DNA of 64,000 nt. Origin: Ecdyonurus torrentis (Eukaryota > Arthropoda > Insecta > Ephemeroptera > Heptageniidae). The notes under the pieces are model-generated. The model saw nothing but the letters and a program-made list of their open reading frames with translations, did not search any database and was not told the DNA's origin. Made by a program: the position numbers and the translations under genes. Below, in pieces: positions 57,135 through 64,000 of the stretch (position 1 is its first letter; each line of letters opens with the position of its first letter). The stretch is taken from positions 12,159,198 through 12,223,197 of the forward strand of contig OX439137.1 of the NCBI GenBank assembly GCA_949318235.1, given 5' to 3'.

Positions 57135-58800
57135 CGTTACATTTATACTAATTGTGCTACTTTTATTTTATTTTATTTATTTATTTTTGTAAGTTTTTGA
57201 ATTTTTTTTTATTTTATAATAAAACAGTATATAAAAACTTCAGGTAATTGCTGTGACAGAATCGCAATTCGTTTCTCTTTCATAAGAAAAATATTTCCTT
57301 TATATTTTTATAACTATAAGAAAAGCTTACTAGCTACAAAATTGATTTCAGATTTAATTTTCTACAATTGACCAAATCATTGAAGTAGACTTAATTTAAT
57401 AATAACTTGAGCTAATGACTATAGTAATATTATCTAATGGTTCTTTACACTTCACAAAGATGGCGCTGGTAGTTTTAAACACATAGTGCTGCCTCTTACG
57501 TAAATATGATGAACTTAATCAAGGCGCCAGGGGTGGCGCCAAGAGTATATAGGCGCTAAAATAATCAGATAAATCTTAACATGGTAATAACTTAGTTGTT
57601 ACATAGATTTTTTTACACCTTTATACATGTACGAACATTTTAATTAAACATTATGTAATTTTACAAAGACGTTTTTTGTTTTTTATTTTAGATTAATGCA
57701 TGCATTAAAATAACTCAAGTTTACATAAATTCGTATTTTTCTCCATAGTAATGCATTTTATTCAATAAAATAAAATATTATTTTTCTTACTGGGTTTATT
57801 TTTGTAAAATTTTAGATTTGAAGATATGTTTTGCTATACTGTATTATTAATTTCTTTCTTCTTTTTTTTTTTTCTTTCTTTTTTTCCCCCTCTTTTCTTT
57901 CTCACTTTTTTATTATTATTATTTTTTAATCTGCGAGGAAAACTATTTAAATGCTATTCATTTTTACCTCATACTTTTGCATTATAGAGAACAAGACAGA
58001 ATTATACATATTTTGTATTACATTATCGTTCCGATTCCAAATTTTCAAAACGCTTGATGTTGTAACTTGTCGCTACTTTGAATTCAGAGCATTGCATTCT
58101 TTACGATGCATAAAAATAGAACATAAAAATAAAAATTAAAAGAAAAAATTGCATGCTTTGTACCCTTTAAAATAATTTATTGAGTACTGTGTATATATAT
58201 ATATAAAAAAATGACAAGAGAAAACTAAAATTAAACAGCATTATGACATATATTTAAAACGATAATTCATATTAGTCAAAATAAGAGATTCTATTATTAT
58301 TATTATGAGAAATATGAGATGCAGTTATAATACATACAGAGAGACAGAGAGAGAGAGAGAGTAGGATATTATTATAAAGTGAGTGATCATAAATTACTGC
58401 TAAGGTAACATCTGTTTTAGTTTTAGAGCTGGATAAATTGTTTTCTTACTTGACATCTCTTTCTCTCTCTCTCTCTCTCTTACTTACTCGCACAACAATG
58501 CAAATCATACAGTATATATATAGCTCTATTTTATAAGTAACTATTGTACTCTATTCTATATCTGGCTTAAGATTATTTGTATGTTGACCTGTCAAAACAA
58601 ATAATAATAATGTAACAGCTGCTTTGCATCATAATTCTACATTTAAAAGTCGTATTACATTGGTCCATAAGGTTTTCTATATATTTTTGTAGATCACAGT
58701 ATGACACATTTTTTCTACTATAGAGTAAAATAGAAAGTACGCAATGGTTAGGTTTTCAATCTCTGGAGGGTATGAAGCAGAAATTTATCATTTTTTTTAT
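57135..58800. other. AT-rich DNA with a GC hairpin and small simple repeats
   Basis: A perfect hairpin GGCGCCA-GGGG-TGGCGCC lies at 57523-57540. Pyrimidine-rich tracts lie near 57858-57900, and short GA/CT runs near 58340-58361 and 58460-58480. The 62-codon frame at 57951-58139 shows no motif. Confidence 0.5.
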
Positions 58801-59146
58801 TTAAGGCGGGAAATCAGGTACTGTGGGATTTGACTAAATATTTGTAAAGACAGAAAAATCTGAAATTTAGCACAGTGATACATTAGGATATGGTATCTTC
58901 AAAAATGTAAAAAAAAAATTGGGGGGTCACCAGGCTAGATTTTAAATTATGATTTTTTTTAAGTTTTAGTCCCATAAGAGCCCATGTTAATTTTAATATT
59001 TTTTTTCTCTCTTATGTGACGGTCATGGGTTTAGAAAATTTTATCATAGGTAGCTGTTAGTATTAACTTTCAAATGACATCATAAAGTTTCCTAGTTTTC
59101 TTTTTAGATTTTGAGATACAAGCCATCTATATAAAATAACCTTTAA
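58801..59146 (-). mobile_element. TTAA-2 element, copy 3
   Basis: Starts TTAAGGCGGGAAATCAGGTA and ends AAATAACCTTTAA, with TTAA at both borders. Inverted relative to the copies at 3674 and 44293 and clearly related to them (CACAGTGATACATTAGGATA, CATAAGAGCCCATGTTAAT). Confidence 0.75.
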
Positions 59147-60093
59147 TAAAGAGATCAATACACAGCTTAAAAGAAGGTTAAATTAATATTTAAAATCTCT
59201 TAATAATTTAAATTAATTGGAATTTGTATGTGAGATTAAAGGTTTTTAATTGATATTGCTATTCATATTGCATTTTTAATGTTCAATACTGATCATTTTG
59301 TGTTGGCTAAATAAATCTTAATTCATGCAGTTAATAAAATAATGCATGAATGTTATATTTTTTCTATTTTTTGCCTTCACTCTGATACAATAGAGTAAAA
59401 TTTTATATGACAGAGTGTGTACTGAATCCTACTACATATAAAAAATTTAAAAGTTTGATATTAATTTAATTAACTACTTTTTTTTTTTTTTTACTTATTT
59501 GGCTATTTTGTGGCACTACCATTGTGCTCAATGTTCCGTGAGACGTTTAAAAAAACTTTATTTAATGAAAAGACAATATAATTTTTTAACGAAATTTTAT
59601 TTAGTTTTCCGTCTATACTAAAACTATAAAAATAACAAAGTTTTCCTAGTCAATAAAAAATATTACTTTTTTGAGGAATTTTTGAGTGATGACATAATAC
59701 ATGGTAATTTTGTAATGATTGTTGACTGCTGTTCTTTGTGTAAATATTTAATTAGCTATTACATGGTCGCATTTTTAGGCAATAATCTTAGCTGGTACAT
59801 TGTATTAAAGTGGTATATTATTATGACAATAGGATCAGATAAATAAATGAAAAAAACTTAAAAAAATTACATATATGATGAAAATATAAATTCGTATAAT
59901 AAATGCATTTATATATAATGAATGCTATATGAATTTATAGAAAAACGAAATATAAAAAATTTCTGTCCACAATATAGTGATGCACTTTTAAAACATACTA
60001 TTTTATTGTTTAAGTATAAAATAAAGTATATTAATTAGCAGCAATGCTTTATTTATTTTTAGTGGTGAAAAGTTACTATGCTATACAGCATAT
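59147..60093. other. AT-rich DNA
   Basis: No recognised element or gene; poly(T) of about 14 bases near 59478-59491. Confidence 0.5.
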
Positions 60094-60442
60094 TTAAAGC
60101 CATAGACATAGACCACATAAAAAAACTTGCGCTTTTAAATGAATAAACACGAAATGGGATCTTCAAAACTGTTGACAATTTTTACCAGAATGTTAATGTA
60201 GCCCCACAAGAGAGCTTGAAAATACTGTTAAGTATGCAATTTGCGTGAAAATTCATGTTTATGACGTCAGAAACATGCAAAAATTAGTATGAAAATGTTG
60301 TGTGGGTTGCATAAATGGAAATTTATGATCACTTCTACGGGGCTACTATTGGGTTTTGAGACAAACTAATGTTATTTATGTAAATCCCATCAAGTGTTTT
60401 GTGATATAAATGCTTATGTTTTTCTCTGTTCTATTTCTTTAA
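60094..60442 (+). mobile_element. TTAA-1 MITE, copy 10
   Basis: TTAA at both ends. The left terminal repeat contains a 6-base tandem duplication (CATAGACATAGACCAC). TGACGTCA near 60260. The plus-strand frame starting at 60394 begins in its 3' end and is not a gene. Confidence 0.85.
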
Positions 60443-61199
60443 GCTTTTCTACTTCACGTGAATACTTAAAATTCTATGATTATATGGCAACAGTGTTTTC
60501 TATAAAATTAAAAGTATTGTTGTATTTTTTTTTTTATTTATTAATTCATTTATCATTATTGATTATTCTTGATGAACTTTTAACCTCATCTAATTTTGAA
60601 AAAGCTTAAAATCTATTTGTGTTTTTGTATCTTCTTCTTCTTAATACTAAAAGCATACTGACACTTTATCTCCTTATACATATATAAAATACACTAATTA
60701 TTATAGTTAACTATACTGTCTAAAATGCTGCTTCAAAACTTTAGTAATTAGATTTTCATTTATATTTAGTAATGAAAATTGATGTTGATTTACGGTAAAG
60801 AGGTATATTATATAAGAGAAGGCTTTTAACATTGTAAATTATTGTTTATTTGGAATTTTGGTACGCGCGTAAGGTAAAAAGAAGGTATACGTATAAGCTT
60901 TTTAGAGTAAATTAATTTCTTTTAAAAGAGATTTGTGTTTAAGGGGAAAAAAGTATGCACTTCTTAGTAAGAATTAATTCCAATGATAAGAAAATATTAT
61001 AAAGGTTTCATATTACTATTTTATATTTGACTATAATATTCCATATTATAATATAGAAATTATAAAAAATTTGCCGCATAGGTAACTGCTATCCTCAACT
61101 TTTTTGTTTTTTGTTTTTTGACTGGAAATAAGAAGAATAAAATGAAAATAAATAAAAATTAAAGAAACTACGTGTTTAGAATTTACTTTTCATTGCTCA

Positions 61200-61202
<3 letters not shown>
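60443..61202. other. AT-rich DNA
   Basis: No recognised element or gene. Confidence 0.5.
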
Positions 61203-61293
<91 letters not shown>

Positions 61294-61313
61294 ATCTCTA
61301 TCTCTATCTCTCT
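61203..61313. repeat. (CT)n array with (CTCTAT)n end
   Basis: About 83 bp of CT passes into four CTCTAT-type hexamers (61285-61309), a third example of a CT array with a hexanucleotide variant at one end. Confidence 0.95.
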
Positions 61314-61490
61314 GAAGCTAATTCAAAGCATTTTATTAACTTAATTGCTATTTTTTTTAAAATTACATGTTAAGTAATGAAATTTGAAAACTAAACTTAA
61401 AGCGTTTTCACCAAACTTCCACTTTTAATAATTATATATTACAGGATCCTCATGTACATAGTAGACTCCTGACGACTAAATTTCTATTTG

Positions 61491-61834
61491 TTAAAGCCAT
61501 AGACCACATAAAACAACATGTGCTTTCTAACAAATAATCACGAAATGGGATCTTCAAAACTGATGACATTTTTTATCAGAATGTTAATGTAGCCCCACGA
61601 GAGAACGTAAAAAAACCTTTAAAGTATGCAATTTGCGTCATAGTTTATGTTTCTGACGTCAGAAACATGCAAAAATCAGTATGAAAAATGTTGTGCGGGT
61701 TGCATAAAACGAATTTTCTGATCACTACTACGAGGCTACTGTTGGGTTTTGAGACAAACTAATATTATTTATGTAAATCCCATAAACTGTTTTGTCTTTT
61801 AAATGCTTATGTTTTTCTCTGGTCTAGTTCTTTA
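61491..61834 (+). mobile_element. TTAA-1 MITE, copy 11
   Basis: Starts TTAAAGCCATAGACCACAT. The right end CTGGTCTAGTTCTTTATT has lost TTAA. TGACGTCA near 61656. Only 1.05 kb separates it from copy 10, in the same orientation. Confidence 0.85.
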
Positions 61835-62298
61835 TTCTTTAAAAGTCATATATTTTAACGTTGTGTATTGTATCTAATAAAGAAAACATTCGTTATTAAA
61901 TTCTAGTAACAATGTATAAAGACTTTGATTGATGCTAGTCAATTTATATGACAATGTAATAAAAGATTTACCTACGACAGTATATGTATATATACATACA
62001 CATGATTTTATATTGTATACAAGATTGATAAACACGATGAGGTCAAAATAAATATAAGGTTGCTATGGATACGCCATGAACAGCATGTAAAAGGTTTCTT
62101 GTATATAAGTTTCTTCCTTAAAGTCTCTCTAACGTTAGATCTTTTTTTCTTTCCTTTCTCTCTCCCTGGACCTAAAAGAGGAATCACTTGAGAGGTTTCA
62201 GTTTTCTTTGTTGATATTTGTAAACAAGAAAAAGCCAGCAAGGATATTGCATGTTACTTTCGAAGACGTTTTGCTTCTCTCTATATCTCTTTCCTTTT

Positions 62299-62397
62299 TT
62301 TTTTTTTTTTTTTTTTTTTTTCCTGTTTTTTTTCTGTGCTTTATCAATGTATAAGCATGAGCATGTCAAGAAAATAAATAAAGTATTTTGATTTGAT
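62299..62397. repeat. poly(T) and LINE-like 3' tail words
   Basis: T-rich tract at about 62294-62321. Then AATAAATAAAGTATTTTG and ATTTGATAT at 62371-62398 resemble 3' ends of some non-LTR retrotransposons, which often finish with AATAAA followed by TTTGAT words. No coding sequence is attached. Confidence 0.3.
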
Positions 62398-62474
62398 ATC
62401 CAGTATTTTTTTTAAACAATAGTATTCTTGAATAAGTATACACATAATATTCAAATGTTATGAGATGAGATACA

Positions 62475-62784
62475 TAAGCTTGTTCTGTAAAGTAACGTGA
62501 ATCTCATTAACAGTGATTGGCTGACCAACAAAATAAGACACATTCATTGGTAGATCTTGTTTTGTTTCAACCCAATAAAACAGAGTCGCATCTTCAGCAT
62601 GCAACTTTTGTTTGTAAAGTTTCGTTCATTTTTATCAGGTCCAAAGTTCTAAACGAAGAAATAACAATAAACAACCATATATATAAACGTAGTAAACAGG
62701 TAACGACGTCATGATCAGATGTTTTTAACAAAGGAAAAATTTCGAAACTTGCTCAAGAGTTGTGTGTAGTTTATAGAACAAACT
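62475..62784 (+). mobile_element. AGCT-TIR element, copy 4
   Basis: Starts AAGCTTGTTCTGTAAAGTAA and ends GTTTATAGAACAAACTA. Internal landmarks as in the copy at 45336, including AGTGATTGGCTGACCAAC and ACGACGTCATGATCAG. The plus-strand 65-codon frame inside is a shadow. Confidence 0.8.
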
Positions 62785-63348
62785 ATAATAATATGAAATG
62801 GCATTTTTTTAAAGTGTCAAATATATATATATTTTTTTTTTTCACTCATAGAAAATTTAAAAAGAATTGTAAAATCGGCTTTACAAAAAATATTTATATA
62901 TTAAAATGCCCTGAAATACCATATAACATATTAATTTAACTTATCATATTTTAAATACGTACACGAAAACACTGTTATAAACGATTAGTTTTTATTTTGT
63001 GTCCGACTATTTGCCTATACACGCAGGATACATATATCCTGCAGATTATGCAACCCGCTGAACAATACAAGATGTCCTGACGTGAATATTGCAACGAATA
63101 TAACCAATCAATACAATACATAATATATAATTATACAATGCTCTGATTGGCTGTAAAATATATTTCTGGGTGCTACATTTTAAAGAATTACAATTTCTTT
63201 TTCAAATCTTTTATTTATCCCACTTTCTTTTTCTTTGGAACTCTGAGAAATTTTCTCTATACTGTAGATTAGCATAAAAAATGCGTTTTTTTAAACCGAA
63301 GTTTAAATTAATAATATAAAACTTATTCTTATTGGTCGCTCTTTATTT

Positions 63349-63388
<40 letters not shown>

Positions 63389-64000
63389 AGATATATATAT
63401 TTTTTCATAATTTAGAGTCAATATAAAAAAAAGGATATTATTATTAAATTATCTCATAAAAATATTATATTTTTTACACATAAAAATTTAGTACAAATTT
63501 TCAAGCTTCAAAAAAACACATCAAACAAGTTATTAAGTAATATTTTTACCTTTCTGTTTTTATAATTTTACATAAAAAACACTTTGTAGCCAACGAAACA
63601 TAATTCTTACCTTTACATGTATTTCAACGGTATAATATTTAAAAAAAAAAAAAAACTTTGTTATTTTATCATATTTTTACACTAGCGTATATAACGTACT
63701 TTATTAAAATTTTATGTTATTTTTCTTTATAAAGAACTTAAAGTATTAATAATTATAGTAGGAAAAAAAATGCCTAAAAAATTATAAATTTTTCTTATAA
63801 AACTTAATTAAAAAATCTAGTACAGTACTAAAAAAAAGTTTGTTATATGTGAAAAAAAAATATTAAAAAATAATAATTAATATTTATTAAAAATATATTT
63901 TAAAAAGTAATTATAACATTTATTGATGTTTTTTTAACATAACAAAGAGTAAATTTTTTGATGCGTAAATTTGTAATTAATATTTTAGAATTACATTTTT
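62785..64000. other. AT-rich DNA with small hairpin and (CT)n
   Basis: A perfect 8-bp-arm hairpin GCAGGATA-CATA-TATCCTGC at 63023-63042 and a CT array at about 63352-63388. The rest is plain AT-rich sequence to the window end. Confidence 0.55.

Noticed and set aside
57951..58139. 62-codon plus-strand frame
   Set aside because: No family motif; AT-rich context; similar chance frames are common in the window.

Overview
This window looks like nuclear, non-coding DNA from an AT-rich animal, probably an invertebrate. By eye G+C is about one quarter. It carries very long pure dinucleotide arrays, homopolymers of up to about 45 bases, and many short inverted-repeat transposons. I see no bacterial-style gene, no rRNA, no intact tRNA and no host exon I would defend. 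Almost every open frame is low-complexity translation of a microsatellite (poly Ser-Leu, Arg-Glu, Tyr-Ile) or a chance AT-rich frame. The species cannot be fixed from this sequence.

The interpretable content is a graveyard of small mobile elements, given working labels here because I cannot search a repeat library. TTAA-1 has eleven copies of about 300-350 bp, with 16-bp imperfect terminal inverted repeats, most bounded by TTAA. TTAA-2 has four copies plus one fragment of about 340 bp, also at TTAA. TacTIR has two complete copies of about 125 bp with Tc1/mariner-like ends starting TACAGCTCTGG, plus remnants. M110 has four copies of about 115 bp with ends carrying GTTCGTAAACCCTG. AGCT-TIR has four copies of about 300 bp, one inserted in another. 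LTIR has two copies with long imperfect ends. SINE-1 has three poly(A)-tailed copies, one with a tRNA-like promoter head. About a dozen further inverted-repeat elements occur once or twice. Two fragments look like reverse-transcriptase genes: a fairly convincing C-terminal piece at 30285-30590 (minus) and a tentative GC-rich piece at 54068-54292 (plus).

Layout: 1-4.4 kb has dense MITEs and CT repeats. 4.4-13 kb is mostly plain AT-rich DNA with a few MITEs. 13-16 kb has three TIR elements. 17-22 kb has long GA/TA arrays, a SINE and a hairpin element. 22-28 kb has nested elements. 29-36 kb has the LINE remnant and a cluster of five TIR elements between 33.9 and 35.6 kb. 36-43.7 kb has two hexanucleotide arrays and an 870-bp palindrome. 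44-50 kb has nested SINE and TIR insertions. 50-64 kb is sparser, with the GC-rich island, three TTAA-1 copies and one AGCT-TIR copy.

The most informative observations are the nested insertions, which give a relative chronology. In one case, removing an inserted TIR element and one copy of its target duplication restores normal A-box to B-box spacing in a SINE head. Other leads are the young palindrome at 42841-43711 and the recurrence of the CRE-type octamer TGACGTCA inside several apparently unrelated element families. I did not find a gene system that I could call new.
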